Shown here piece after piece: positions 20,443 through 35,200 of a stretch of DNA of 64,000 bases. The notes under the pieces are model-generated. The model ran no database searches, had not been told where the DNA came from, and saw only the letters and a list, made by a program, of their open reading frames with translations. The DNA is from Cliona cf. orientalis (Eukaryota; Porifera; Demospongiae; Clionaida; Clionaidae). The position numbers were made by a program, and so were the translations under genes. Where the stretch lies: assembly GCA_963930775.1 (NCBI GenBank), contig OZ005698.1, positions 620,001 to 684,000 on the forward strand, in the 5' to 3' direction. Numbering within the stretch: the first letter of the stretch is position 1; each line of letters begins with the position of its first letter.

Positions 20443-22396
20443 AAAAGAGAGAGGGGGAGGGGGAGAGAGGTCAACAGTTGAGTACTTATTTTAGCATCTC
20501 TTACCATGTGTGTGTGTACCTAATGCACTGCAAACTAAATATATTATTATATTATTGTAGATTTGATGCATTATGCTTTTAGCTGTATAAGGATTGTTGA
20601 TGGTTCATGCCCGTGCACCATCTCTGTGTTTGCATAAAGTAGATTATGGTTTGTGTTAGGGAATATAGTTGCTTTATCGTGATACGTAGTGCACTGTTAA
20701 TGTCCCACTCTCCGTTTGTGTTTAACGTTTCAGGTGACCCAGAGCAATGGCAACTGTTGGGGTAAAACAACATGTGATTAATCGATTGATGGCACTTTCT
20801 CCTGGTCTGATATCATTATTGCCACTGTTCTATGTTTTAGCGTAGCTGTCGTTGACTTACTGTGTGTGGAAGTACATACATGCATGTATGTGTTATGTGA
20901 GATGGAGAAGGATATGAGAGAGAGACAATGTTTATAACCATTTAAGGTGTTAATACTTGCAAATTGTCTTTGCTCGTTTGAACCTTGACATGTTGATGTG
21001 AGGAATTGCCGTTAATAGTAATGTCTGAGATGCCTTCAGTTTCAAGCGTTAACTGCTGTCAATGAGGCCCAAGACAGATATATATTTCAAAAACAGGATG
21101 TTTTGATGAAGTTTACGTAGTTCTGAATCGGTTAAAAAAAAAACCTCATAACTGCACATGCACTGATGCCCACACCCCATACGTACACTCAGAAACACTA
21201 TCACAGCAGTATGACCGTAAAAGTTCTAATTACAGCGTCACTCTAACGTTAGCACCACTTGGTATTAGATGATATTGTTATTGTTCTAATTATAGCGCGA
21301 AGTATTGTCAGAGATATGAAAAACTGGCGCCTTAAGTAATTTTTAAACATTCTAATGGGAGCGCCAAGAGCGATTCTGAATCATTTTTTTGGCACTGTAA
21401 TTAGAACTTTGACGGTATGTACCTCACTCATATGCACACTCTTGCTCACACATGTACAAACGCATGCACACACACATCGATCTATGCCCTATTAGCTCAA
21501 GCTTCCTATACTGAATTTGTAGCTGTCCGCCGGCTAGTTAGCAAGAGATGAAAGAGCATCCGTATCACGAACCAGTGCCCTACTGAAGCCCCATGCAAGT
21601 TAGTCGTTTTGTTGAACCGTTGGTTCCAGGCAGTGTACTATTTTATCGGCAAGGCTTGACTGAGAAGCCTCTTCTATAGCGCTAATTAGCATAGGAAGTA
21701 CGTGCACTGTGACAGCACTGTGGCACTTGATAGGATAACTTAATTGATGATGGCGTTTCATTCCTAGTATATAGTCTGACTCGAACAAATAGCAAATCTA
21801 GTAATTTACTGGTTGACCCCATACCATAATATTATGATAGAATGCACGCTCGATTTTTTTCGGAACCCAGCCATTCAACGTGAGCAGAAATTCACGGAAT
21901 TCATTGACCCTCCCTCTTAAAGTGTGTGTGTGTGTGTGTAAGTGTGTGAAGAGCATAATATTATGTTCCCATATTGGGGCAAATTTACCAGTGCAGTGAG
22001 CAGAAAATACCGAGAGCTACATAATTGGTGCCCTGGAATCTCAATAGCCAATGACCATATACAATAATTAACTTAAAGGCACCCTATATACTAGTGAATA
22101 CCGGCAGTGCCCACTAGTGCCTATTGAGTATTGAACAGTGCTCCCATGTTATGAATGATTTAAGGACTAGTGAATGTGGCTTTTTCTAAGTGCATTAAGG
22201 TCGCTGAGGTCAAGCGTTTCCTGCGACCGAGGGCGCATTCTGACTGCACTTTCAGTGATTTTGGTGAGAGTTGAGCCCAGGGTCTGTGCGGTGGTATGCG
22301 CTAAATGCGATCAGGAATTGACCTCAAATGGGTGTATTAAGTTACATGGTGTGCAGTAGGTTGCATACCTTCAGCCATAGGCGATCGTGAACTCTT

Positions 22397-22437
<41 letters not shown>

Positions 22438-22473
22438 GACTCTCTCTCTGTCTCCCTCCCTCGCTCTCTCTTT

Positions 22474-22514
<41 letters not shown>

Positions 22515-23787
22515 GTTTATCATTTGACACATTTCCTTGTTCATTTTTGTAGGGTGTAAAAATGATAACTACCCTTTTATGTACAAATTTAACGCTTGTT
22601 GGTCGCCTTTGTTCATGTAGACGGCAATCTTTCATACGTACGTACGTGCATATTTTGCGTGCAAGCATTTTAGCCATGTCCTGTTGGCTGCATTATTGAT
22701 CTTCTCTTCGAATTCCTTTTGAAGCCTGCTGTGCGAAATTGCTGATAGATGGGAATCCGCCATCGAACTGATAGCATTAGTTTCACTTTCATTTTCTTTA
22801 AGCAAATCGTGAAGCTACGGCACATTGTACTCTTGTATATTATTGGAAGCACTTAGTAAAAAATAGCTGTATTCTCTAATAACCTTGGCTTTGAAATTTA
22901 ACTTAATTTTTACCATGTACACGCAATTCTTATACAATGTACATACATGTACCTGTACATGTATAATTAGGTAATTAGGTGTAGTGTAATTGATTAGCTA
23001 ATTGCAAAGTATTGCAATAATTGGCAGTCTGCATAATTACTCCATGGTGGCCGTTAATTGGCAGCAGCTGTGAGCTACGGCTCCGCAAGGCTGTCCTGAA
23101 AGGGATCGTTTTGTCCACCGGAATGTTGAGCGCGTTCATTGGTTGATGGAATCATTCGTTTTGTGTCGTGGTGGTGGTGTTTCATGATCGATGTGACCCA
23201 GACCGTGGTCTACTTACTGTCGCCGTGCCGACCGATAAACCACACCCATCTATGAGTGTCTCACCATCTCAAGACACATACACGCATTATTAAGTGTGCT
23301 GGAAATTTTTAAACACTGCTGTGGTATTGACTTTTAATAAACTGCTGCTGGTTAAGTACATGTAGGTCTTCCAAGTTAGTGGGTGATACCTACATGTACC
23401 TGTACTATCTGATTACATGATTATGTGTTTTATTGAGGCGAAGGATTGGCGAGTTTTGCCTAGCTAACTGGGTGGACCGTGTTCAACAAATTTAATGTGA
23501 TATGTAGATTTTATATATTGGTTGTTGAGTCCGCGGATGGACGACTTTTGACTACATCAACAAATTTAATGTCTTTGAGTGATAAATGTTATTGAGTCTA
23601 ATGGGCAGCATCTAATGTGTACCCATCCAAACAGCCTGTGTCTTGTTTGAATTGGAGTCTTGGGAATGGTATTAGTGAGTCTTTTGTGTTGTGACATTTA
23701 GCCTAAATCAAGCCTCCCACACTTGATAATGCTATCCCCACAAATAGCTCGCCTAGCTGTACTAGTTTATTCATGTTGCAAGATATG

Positions 23788-23864
<77 letters not shown>

Positions 23865-24721
23865 AGCCAGCATTAGGCTGCCTTAATTTAATCTACACTA
23901 TGGACCGGTAGAGACAGATTGCCTATATAAACCATTCTGCTTGCCAAAAGCACCACCCACACAACTGCAAGCATATGATTTCACCGTAGTCTTGTATGCA
24001 CGCTAGACAGAAGCCTGCGAGCTGTAACCCCTTACATGTTCTATGGGACCTCTCTGACCGATACTGTGTTGTCTAAACAGACAGTTGTTGAATCACTATC
24101 GCAGGAAATAGGTACCGTCAACAGTAGACCAGTTGTAGACGTTCCCTCCCTATATAAAGTATGGATGATGATTATGGGTGCTTTCCTATGCTATTATTAA
24201 TAATATACTCCTGTGATACAATAATACATGATATATGTATAGTAGCGGTTTTGCGTGTATTAATCTTGACTGTAAGCTAGGACAACAGAGCGTAGCCCCA
24301 AATAGCTGGCTACAGTAAACGTGATCTGTGCACAATTATGAAACTGTTTCTTTGATAGATTAGAAACAGCTGCTGAGCGGACTACGTAGTATGGATAAAC
24401 AATGTAGAGTGGAGTGTGTACAAAATTCGTACTGCACTTGTTTGTGTTGTGCTTTTTGATAGATGGTGATATCCCATTTAAACTTAGCCAACAAAAAAGC
24501 CAATAAAAAATGGATTTTTTTTGCTAACTGTACAAATGTGCACGTATGTGTACGTGTATGGAATGTTATGAAGCAATGTTGAAAGTATCCGAGTAGTTTG
24601 TTATGCTGCAAATTAGTGCCCACTTCTATCTGATGAAATTGAGGATGCCTTGAACATGATGTGTGTGTGTGTGTGTGAGTGGGAGTTCATGTGCATGTGT
24701 GTATTAGGTATGTCAGCATTG

Positions 24722-24779
<58 letters not shown>

Positions 24780-24788
24780 AAGAGAGAT

Positions 24789-24854
<66 letters not shown>

Positions 24855-24860
24855 TGAGAG

Positions 24861-24921
<61 letters not shown>

Positions 24922-27427
24922 GAGTAGGAGAGAGAGAGCCTGTCATTACATAATTTGGCATATGTATCATCCTGCTCAGTGATAGCTGTTCCCATACAAA
25001 TCTCTCAGCCATAATCCAATTGCCCATTGTACCCCTACACTGGACCGTCCAGTGCATGTGTATAACCATGGGAACAGTGTACACTACACCAGACACAGCT
25101 GCTGACACGCCCACTCACTTAAATCTTGAGCAGGAGTGCTTGGAGGAGGTGTAAGTATGCAGTACATCTATTTCTAAAAGAACGCCTCTGAAATGTGAGC
25201 CCTTTCTTTATCACTAGCACTCGAGATACACAGAAGAAGTGTTTAACTGCCTTTCTAGCCTGGTGGTATAAATCCTGAAAAGCTGAAAAGCTAAAAAGCT
25301 TAAAATCTTCATCCGTGCACCCTCCTATAGTCAATAACACCGTTACCCTGGTAACATAATATGGGATAGGTACATATAATATTATGCAGCTGTACAGGCT
25401 CAGGCTAGGCTGGCCATATCATATTATTATTATTATGGGTGCAGGTGACCAACATTCAGCTCAGCTGGCCTGGGCACCCCTGATGCACTAATTACGTGGA
25501 CGTAGTAGTGATTTAGTTATCAACAATCATATCTGTATCTGAGCTGACTGGCCTCTTGTGGTGAAGGAACCCACAAGATTGTCTCGTTGTAAACATCGCT
25601 TAGTAGCCTAGCTAGCTAGCTGGGCCATGCATGCACCCAATAACTTAACACCAGGAAGCTTTATCAGCGCTACGCATAGTTTTGCGGTCGCAGCTGCAAT
25701 CAAATGCGTAGGCAGTCAGCTACATGGCCTAGCTGTGTATTATATTATAGGCAGTGGTTGTGGTGGACTTGGATTGCGGGAGGAAGGACAGCTGGTTTCA
25801 ATTAGGATTGAGTGGGTGAGTGGGTGGATGAATTTCACTTTTTAAGTGCGGCCATGACCATTTACTCAATTGGAAAAGTGGGTTGAAGAAGCTTAATGAA
25901 TGCTGCAGCTAGCCACATCCAATTGACCCAAGTCAGGATTAAGGTGGGTGCCATGGTCAGCTACTGTAGGCCATTGGCAGGATGATAAGAAAGAGAGAGA
26001 CATCCTTTATAAAGATGGTCTGGACTTACTTAAATTCATTTCATTGATGTGAGGAAGCCGCTCTGTACATGTAGGTGGGCGGGTGGATGGTCTATAAATA
26101 GATGAGCAGGGATTAGATATATATTTATAACCTTTCTACTTATTCATGAGTGGTATGTTTGAATTCATATCTTTGTGTATCTTTGTGTATTGTGTGCATG
26201 TATGTATGCCCTGAGGGGGTGTGAGGGTGTGAGAGTGTGAGTGTGGGCGATCCACCTACTTAAATACAGCACTGATGGCTTTGGAATGAGATAAATATTA
26301 TCTTTTGATTCCTATCATACCTTCCCTGAATTATTCAATTACTAGTTGGCCCTGGGGCAAGTGGGTGAGGCTGGAGAGATGATATAGCTATACAGTACAT
26401 GTATATTATACTCTTACAATCATGTGTAGAATAGAGTATCGTAAATCGCGAATATTTCGTTGTTAAAATATTTTCGGACAGCCTGGCTTGTGCGAAAATT
26501 AAACGTGCAAAAATACATACGCATTATTAATGATAATGTGGTATATGATCGTTTGTCCGAAAATTATTAATTATTGCACGAAATAATTTAGACACGAAAT
26601 ATTCGCGATTTACGGTATTGCATGGAAGTATATTATATTTGGTGCTCCAATGCAGTTTTGGATGGTCTAGCCAAGCTAGGGACGAGTGCGGCGTTGGAGA
26701 CGATTGTTTTTTTCCCGCTTCTGGAGTATAATAATATTATGTTATTTTGTTATGGGAAAAGCACAATGAAAATCAATATTCATTCGATCGTCCGTTACAT
26801 ACTTTTGTTGGCGTCTGAAAGTCTAAGTATACTTAGGAGGAGGTTATTATCCCTTCGCCCACCAACTTAATTGAATGATTGTGACGCAATTTTTCGCCTT
26901 CGCCCACCAACTTAATTATTTACGGCCTACGTAAAATTAATTTAACTTAGCTAGCTTATATTACAAAATTAATATCTAGATGCCGTGGTAGTGCTCCGGT
27001 GCAGTTTTGGGGTGGTCTCACTGGGGACGTGTGCGTTGGAGGCAATGGGTTTTTCCGGTTCTGGAGTACATATGGTTGGTTAGGTTACATGTCAACGTGA
27101 TAAACACGCTAGTCCTAGCTCCCGCCCACAATGATTATCAAATATTTGGAGTTTCCTTACATTTTCTGGCCCAGTAGAAAATCCCTATTTCTACTCTGCT
27201 GTGATATGATTGGACAGTTGGATGGTCAGGGTTGTAGTATTGGAATGGCTTGGCCGCCTACACAGTGAGTGATTGATCGAGTAAACATGGTGTGAGGTCT
27301 AATCACCCTCCGCCCACTCGTGTTATCTCTGGTGCAGCTGCTCCAAACTGCTGAGTAGGTCAAGCTAGTGTGGGGGCGTAGAGCTCTGTACTGTGTACAC
27401 CTGCATGGTGGTCTCCTCTCTTGTTTC

Positions 27428-27492
<65 letters not shown>

Positions 27493-28012
27493 ATTGGATG
27501 ATAAAGCTGGCATTTATTTTGTTCTGGGAAAAGCACAATGAAAATCAATATTCGTTTGCCTGTTACATTCTTTTGTAGGCGTCTGAAAGTCTAAATAGGT
27601 ATTGTCTCTCCGCCCACCAACTTAATTGAATAATTGTGACACAATTTTTCCGCCTTCACCCACCAACTTAATTATTTGCAGTCTACATAAATTAACTTTT
27701 TGTGGTTAATAAGTATTGTATCTAGAGTGATTACTTGACGATAGCGCTACACCCACCTTGTTTGATTGATCATTTTGACATCCTTTTCGGTTATCGCCTC
27801 TTAGACAACGAGCCTTGAGAAATTCCATTTTAGAGTCTCTCTCTCTTCGCCCACACAGCCTCAGCTAAGTAGATAAAGGAGTTACATACCACCTGCACTT
27901 ATCACCATGGCTACTGGTTAGCTGGACATGTACTAGGGTAAACTTGCTCTCTGTCTGTGTGTGTGTGTGTGTGTGTGCCTTATCCCATAAGTGTGTGGGA
28001 GGAAACAAGCTG

Positions 28013-28049
<37 letters not shown>

Positions 28050-31000
28050 GTCTCTCTCTCTCTCTCCACCTCTCTCTCACTATCTTATCTTCTCCTTCCA
28101 CAATAATATGTAACTCTGTCAATCAATGTAATTGCATTTTTTAAATTCATTCATTCACCATTTTCTATAGTTATGTATATATTCACAGGCAATTGCGCAA
28201 CTCAACTTTTTCTGCCGCCCCCACACATTCTACAACCACGCACAAAAACAAGCCTCGGTTTCCTTCTGGTGAACAAAGAAATCCAATTTGTGTTGTTTTG
28301 GAGAGTAGCTTTGGCCTGCGTTACCATGGTGACCTTAGCAGCTGCCCCATGGGTGTATAATATTATGCATATAGCTGTGACTAAGTCCACTCTGGGTGCA
28401 CTGTGTGTACATATAATATACATGTAGGTGACTAGTAACTATTTTCATGGCGATAGGGAGACAAGCTAGCTAGGCTGTGATTTCAAACAAAATTGACCAA
28501 TGAGAGAAGGGAACAGTTACTCGTGTACATGTATGTATAGATACCATCCCTATGTCATTTCAGCGTGCTCATTTCTCATTGTTTGAACTTCAATTTAGCA
28601 AATTTGAGCTTCAGTTCAGCCATTTGATAAGTTTCACAATTGATTTTTGTTGTGGAACTTTGAAAACGATTCGATCATGTAAATGTGTCTTGTCTGGGCT
28701 TATAGAGCAGAGTGCATGCACTTGAAGACTCACCTTCGCCCAGCCCCTCCGCCCGGAGCCAAAACTGACCCGTTGCCTAGACAACACACAACACACACCT
28801 CACACACCCTGCAGTCTACAGGTGTATGAACGGAACATGTTACTTTATGGTAGTAGTTAAAATTAATCTCACAGAGCCTATAAATAATTATACGCGTATA
28901 TAGCTAGAGTTCTTTGTGTGTGTATCCATGCATGCATGCGTACATGTACATGTACATGTACATGTACATGTGTGCCCTGGGGCGGGCCCTTGGTGTACGT
29001 GTGCGAGAGAGAGGACAATGTTGAAATGTCAGCTAGCTAGGGGTGTACATACATGTATAATTAGAGTGACCATGTGACAAAAGTATGTGCGTTGTAGCTA
29101 GCGGTCGTCCATGCTTGGTGACCTGACTGACCAGTTTGACTGGCTACCCACACATGTACAGTTACATCACTGCAGCTGTATAAGTTGATTGCACTGCATT
29201 GTGTGCCAGTCCATTGCAGTAATAGTTCTTATTAACGGTTGCAATGGAGCAGTGGACAATGAGAACGATTAACTAACTATAATAATATCAGATACCCCAA
29301 TTGAGAACTTTTGCTAAAGAGTTGCAGCTGTTCTCTGCGTCTGTACCATGCATAATAAGTTATCCGTAAAATGCAAATTTTTTTCCAGCGTCTCAAATCT
29401 CCATCCATTGATTCAGTAGCCACTACATATACAATGTAGTATGTACGTGCATTGTATGTACTTGCCTAGTCCTGTCAGCTCTACGTACACGTACGTACAT
29501 GTGTCGGATATCAAATGTCAGCACCACATCAATCAAATAGCTGGTGATACTGTTACCAAACAAACTTGTGGTAATTTTGCCTTCTGTGGTCAAACTAGCC
29601 AGCTTCGTGTACAATGTAGCTTCAACACTGGGTTAGAATGTCTGGTCTTCGACGAGCTAACCGCCGTGCTGCATGAGCTAGACCTGACCTTCGTTTCCAA
29701 GTTTGTCAACTTCCATTGAAGTCTAATTGCATTTTGACTGCTTTAGAACTACCTATACCTTACTGTTGTATAAACGACGATTAGTGGATGACTACAGTGG
29801 CGTATGGCGCTGGCTTTTGGCAATAAAATGGTAATCTCCATGCAGTGGCTTCTTTCATCTGTGCACAAGTGTGCTGTATTGGTCAGTGCGTGTGCGTATG
29901 TAATAGTTGCGAATTGTGAAGGATCCGGATTGACCATTATGTGCTCTCTCTCCCTCGCTCTCTCTCCCTCTCTCCCTCCCTCCCCCTATCCCTCTCTCCT
30001 TCCCCATCCAGAGCTCTGTTCCCAGAACCACCCTCTTCTGTTTCCTGATTGAAGATGTGAGGTCGACTTCAACCCTGGAGATACCAGACTACACCACATG
30101 CTTTGTCATAAAAGTAAGTCAGAAAAAATGGTGGGTAGCAAAATTAAAAGTGGTCTACATGCGCCTACATGTGTGTACATGTTCCCTACATGTGCCTACA
30201 TGTGCGTGGGTGTATAATGCGGACCAGCTGCTAGTCAGTTTGGCAGGAAGTAGGAATTACAGGAGTAGGTAGACGTGTAATTAATCCATTGTTACAGTAG
30301 AACATGTACAATTTTTCACATAAATCCTCCCCCCACCCCCACCCATCCCAACCATCTCTCACACGTACACTCAGTCTCAGAACCACGGCGAGCATGTATT
30401 CAAAGCTGAAACGGAATCGAAGAAACAGTGCTGGATTCAGGCAATTCTGGACTGCAAATCTCAAATCATAAGGTACTTTTATGCATGGCATGTGGTATTT
30501 CAGGAGTACATACATGTACATGTACATGTGTGCATGCATGTAATATTTACGTTTACTCATACGTGTTCTATTTTGGTGAACTTGATTCTTTTGGCGGCGT
30601 CCAAATATTTGTAATTCCTCCAATTTTACTTAACCTATGAGCCAATTACAGTCACCAAGATACATCCTTGCTGCAGACCATGTTGAAATGAACTTTACTT
30701 TATCTCTCGCTAAGTGGCTCGTTATACGTAAATTTTAGCCTTTTAAAATCTCGTTACCACATCATAGCCAGGTCGACATTCTCACATTCAATCCTTATCC
30801 CCACCTTAAGTGTCCATGTGTGTAGAAGCGGTTCAATCTAGGTGCCCAAAATCTTCAATCACACTTTTGTTTGAAGTTTGAAAAAAATTAAGACACTCCT
30901 CGAAAAAAGGCCACGTCCCTCACCTAACCAAGGCATGCAGCTGCCTTCAGTGTAGCTGTAGTGTGGCAGACAGCCAGAGGTGTGTGCATACTCTGCCAGT

Positions 31001-32219
31001 GTTTAGCAAAATTGAGGAGGGGTGAATTGAGTGGAATTCGTAGTGTTTGCACTGGAGGGTCCAGGAGTTAGTTGGCTGAACCTGTGGCTTTGTGTGTGTG
31101 TGTGCTTCTTTCAGGTAAATGCTGCAATTGGCTGGTGGAGTGGGCTTGGGGTGATATTATTTGAAAGAAGGCAGGATTCAATCATTTTTGTATAGTTTAA
31201 TGATTCTAACTGTGGAAGAGAGAGAGAAGGGGAGAGGGGGGAGGGGAAGGGAAAGGGGGGAGAGAGAGAGGGAGGGAAGAAGGGAGAGAGAACTTCAAAG
31301 GAAAAATTCACAGCAACGAGGAAACTCCACAGCGCCTGCTCAATCATATCTGCAGCTGTTGTGGTCTCTCTCTTGTGGGGTCGTCATGGTGAACCAAGTG
31401 ATTACATATTTGTTAGCTTAGCTTTCGTAACAGCAAGAGTTAGTCCTGGTAATAGTTACAGCCGTCTTTTGGAAGCTTTTCAATCGTTGGTTGAGATGGA
31501 ATTAGTCCTCCTAATTAAACACAGCTGTATGGGCACTTTAGATTTTAGATAGGTGGTGTCTTTCCCTCCAAAAATTCCCCCAATTAAAGAGAATTCAGGG
31601 TGTGTGCTTGCGCTGGAATGCCACTTTGATTGACCGTGTAGCCCAACAAGATGCAATCAGAGAACACACACACATACAGTACATGTAGGTACTCACCCAC
31701 ATTGTACACTAGAGATTCTTGGTGAAATTCTTAATGTTAATATTGACCAACTAGGGTATAATAATTATGTGTATGTCTGTCTGTGATGAGAGAGAGAAGG
31801 CATTAAGGTGTAGCTGGTGCTGTGTCTAGCCCCATCAGTTGTAATCCACTAGTCGCCGCCTAATACAAACTTGGCTGCGCATTCCGAGAATATTTCCACT
31901 CTAGTTGAGAGCTACCACCTCATGATGCACTGCTAAAATGGCTCAGCCACAACAAACTCAAGTTTAATACTACGCTTACCAAGTTGATAACAGCAACGAG
32001 CATGTACATGTACGTAGTAGCTATAATGTAAAGCAGCTGCCACACAATTGCGTACAATGCTCAGCTGCCACTAAAGTCAGTTTTGTGCACTCGATTCGTC
32101 CTGCTAGGCTGATCAAGTCGATAGCTTTGTGTCATGTGACATACTCTGTGTTACACTCGGTCGGTATCAACATACCAATGTATCATGTACATATGTCTAT
32201 AATTATGGGATATCAGTTT

Positions 32220-32251
<32 letters not shown>

Positions 32252-35200
32252 CATCTAGCCTAGTCTAGTCTGGCTGCACTGATCAAAATTTCGGTAGCTA
32301 GCTACAGTAGCTAGCTTCGGTAGTTTTGTGCATTGTGACGCTGTAACTTACTCTACTGTCATGTGATTCAACAGAATAGACGACATTATATACAAGTACT
32401 TCTTGTACTGTACAGCGGATACCTGGCACCTGCTTTCCAAGTACTACACATAATAATAATTATTATTATTATAGTTGCACACACATTATAGTTATAAGTA
32501 CATGTGGCAGGGGTGGCTTGGTGCTAGCTGCCTTGTTTTGTGTTGTATGGAGTTTTGTCTAAACTGCCTCCGGCCGTCAGGGGAAGGGCTTCTCGGTAGG
32601 GTAAATATTTAGCGTGGCGGTGTTCCTGTGTTCGTTGGCTTTTCTCATGATATAGTATTCGTAATTCGCCTACAGCTAAATGTACATGTATGGATGGATG
32701 ACTACATGTACATGTACATGTATGTCCATGCATGTGCATGTTCTGTATCTGTGATCGGTACTCTAGCTTGGCTTAAGCTGTTTGTTTAATGTTACGATTA
32801 TCACTCTCACCCTCGCAGATCTGCATCTGCTCAGACTCACCTTGCTACCCTCCCTCGTACTCCTCAAAGAACTCCCGTCCGCCTACCAAACGGTTCTTCC
32901 TCGAATCGTGGAGGAGTAGTCAGTCTAGACACTAGTCCCGCCATGCACTGCTGCAGCGGAGTGGGCGGGACAGGAGGTGTGGCCGGAGGAAGGGGGATTG
33001 GCCCTCGGTACAACTCCTACGCCAGCAGCGACAGTTTGGAGCAGAAGAAATCGACGCTGAATGTCGGGGCGGAGAGCGACGGGGATGACTCGATGATGGA
33101 CGTCACTTCTCTGATTCGTCGACTCAATCACGCGAGTCCCAGTCGGCGACGTAAGGTTCAGAGCATGTTCGTAGATTCGTCGAACTTGCACTCGGTCCAT
33201 CCGACTACGGCCACGGCGACAATGATGACATCATCTCACTATCAACCTCCCCCTCTCCTCTCCTACTCGCCCCCTAATTACGAGGAAGATTATCTCCATC
33301 ATCATCCGCACCATCACCAGCCACCCTCTCTCCCCGCCCGTCTTCCCTTCTCTTCCCTCCCCACGGACTGTTCCAACTCGACGTCCGTCTCTGATCCCCC
33401 TCCTCCCCTCCCGAAGAGAAACCCTCCGGCCAGAAGTGGAAGCATGTCGGTATCCTGTTCCTCCTCCCGAGAGTCACAATCATACCATCATCATCATCAT
33501 CATCGTACTAGCCCTAGTCACATGACCCATCCCGTCAGTTCCGCCGCGGCCACCGCTACTTCTACGACCGCACCCCCTCCTCTCCCTCCCATGTCCACTG
33601 CTAGGTTGACGGCTATTTCTACTACTAACGATGTTACCTCAACTAGTGTCAATGGCTGCAATGCCACTAATGGTACCTCCTCCTCTTCTGCAAGAATTCA
33701 GGCTTCCCCTAGAAGAAAGTACAGTCAGTCGTTTGTGGATATTCCCCCGACAATCCATAGCGGTAGCTCTCAGGGTAACTTGGAGCTCTGTTCGCAGTCG
33801 TCCAGTTCGTCCGCCCTCCACCCCGTGTCCCTAGCGGCCGTCCAACGACGAAGGAGCAGCATCACTTCGAATCCCGGGGATTCTACCACCAATACCACAA
33901 CTGCTGCTGCACAGCCGATGTCACTACAAGCTTTTCAGTCTAAGCCGAGCGAAAGAGTAAGAAAAGTAAGCGCCCCTGTACTGATTGCTGGCGATCAAGC
34001 TGTGAAACAGCTAAGCCTAGTTGGAGAAGGAGGAGACGTGGAGCCTGCTCTCCAGAAGAAGGTGATGGGTAATGGTGCTGCACCAGGACAGAAGAATGTC
34101 TACGATTCGAGTGATATTTTGAACGATGTAACCAAGGAGGCTAGTCCTGTACCAGAGTCTGACAGAGAACTGGAAGATGAGGAGAAGACAATTGTAGAAG
34201 GAGACGGGGAAGTAGAGAGAGAAAGAAAGGGGGAGGGTGAGAAAGAAGAGAAAGAGACTGGGATAGGAAAGGAGAGAGAGAATACCAAACAAGGCGAGAG
34301 TGAACAGCCACCATCTTCTACGTCTTCTGCTGGTGATGGTAGTCGTGGCGATGGCAGTGGAACTGCTGAGTCAGCTCTTTCTCCGGTACAGAGACGGCAT
34401 CAACAAGAAAAGTGTAATGGGGCGATTGAAAACGGTATCAACGATGAAGCCACCTCACGTAAGGCGACCTTCACCTTCCCCTTCAGTAGTTCTAGTCAAG
34501 CCAATCAGACGAGCAGCACAAACAGCGGCTACTCTCCACCAGTTCCCCCTCGCACCTCCAGCCCCCTTTTGATCCACCAGAGATCAGAGTCCAGAGGTCG
34601 TAGTGGGAGTCCTCTGACCCCTGACCTCGTCACGACAAGTCACTTGAGCTATAACGTCCGATCGCCCCACCCACCATCACAAGACAACGAAGAATCGGAG
34701 AGTGGCGGACTGATGATTGGTACTTTGGTCGCTGGAACTGGAATGGGATCATTAGGCACAATTGGTGGTGGGAGTGGTAGAATGATGGGGGGTGGAGTCT
34801 CGGAGAGGAGAGGTCACCGTAGAGGTCACAGTCTAATCAGTAGCCACAGCATTCAAACGAACCCGAGTACAAGAACTAACTCATCTTCTTCAGACGGTAC
34901 GGAATCGAATCCAGCCAATTCATCGTCTGTTCCCGGCATCTCTAATCCAATTTACGTTGAGACTACTGAGGGAGAGAGAGCGCAGGTCAGCCAACGGGTA
35001 GAACTGCACACTCAGCATCCTTACGAGCACTGGGCAACGAGTCAGCAAGACGTGGCCAACCTGAGGCTCCTGTCAAGATATCCGTGGTTCCACGGGATGG
35101 TGTCGCGTGCCAACGCCTCGCAGCTGGTTCTGGCAGAGGGAGAGAACGGCACGGGGCAGTATCTCGTGAGACAGAGTGAATCGAGAGAGGGAGACTTTGT

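Larger units (their letters stand above)
18868..30011. other. Giant SH2B intron 1 (11.1 kb), repeat-filled
   Basis: No convincing exon is found between the two halves of the PH domain. Contents include (GA)n or (CT)n tracts near 18950, 20410, 22395-22512, 23789-23861, 24722-24941, 27438-27489 and 28016-28066, MITE copies at 21213 and 26437, duplicated blocks at 26639-27700, and palindromic TACATG runs. The open frames here are microsatellite translations. A large first intron in a compact genome often holds enhancers; none can be named from sequence alone. Confidence 0.7.

Noticed and set aside
33274-34288. Several minus-strand ORFs across SH2B exon 4
   Set aside because: They are shadows of the long, low-complexity plus-strand exon, which is in frame with the PH and SH2 exons.
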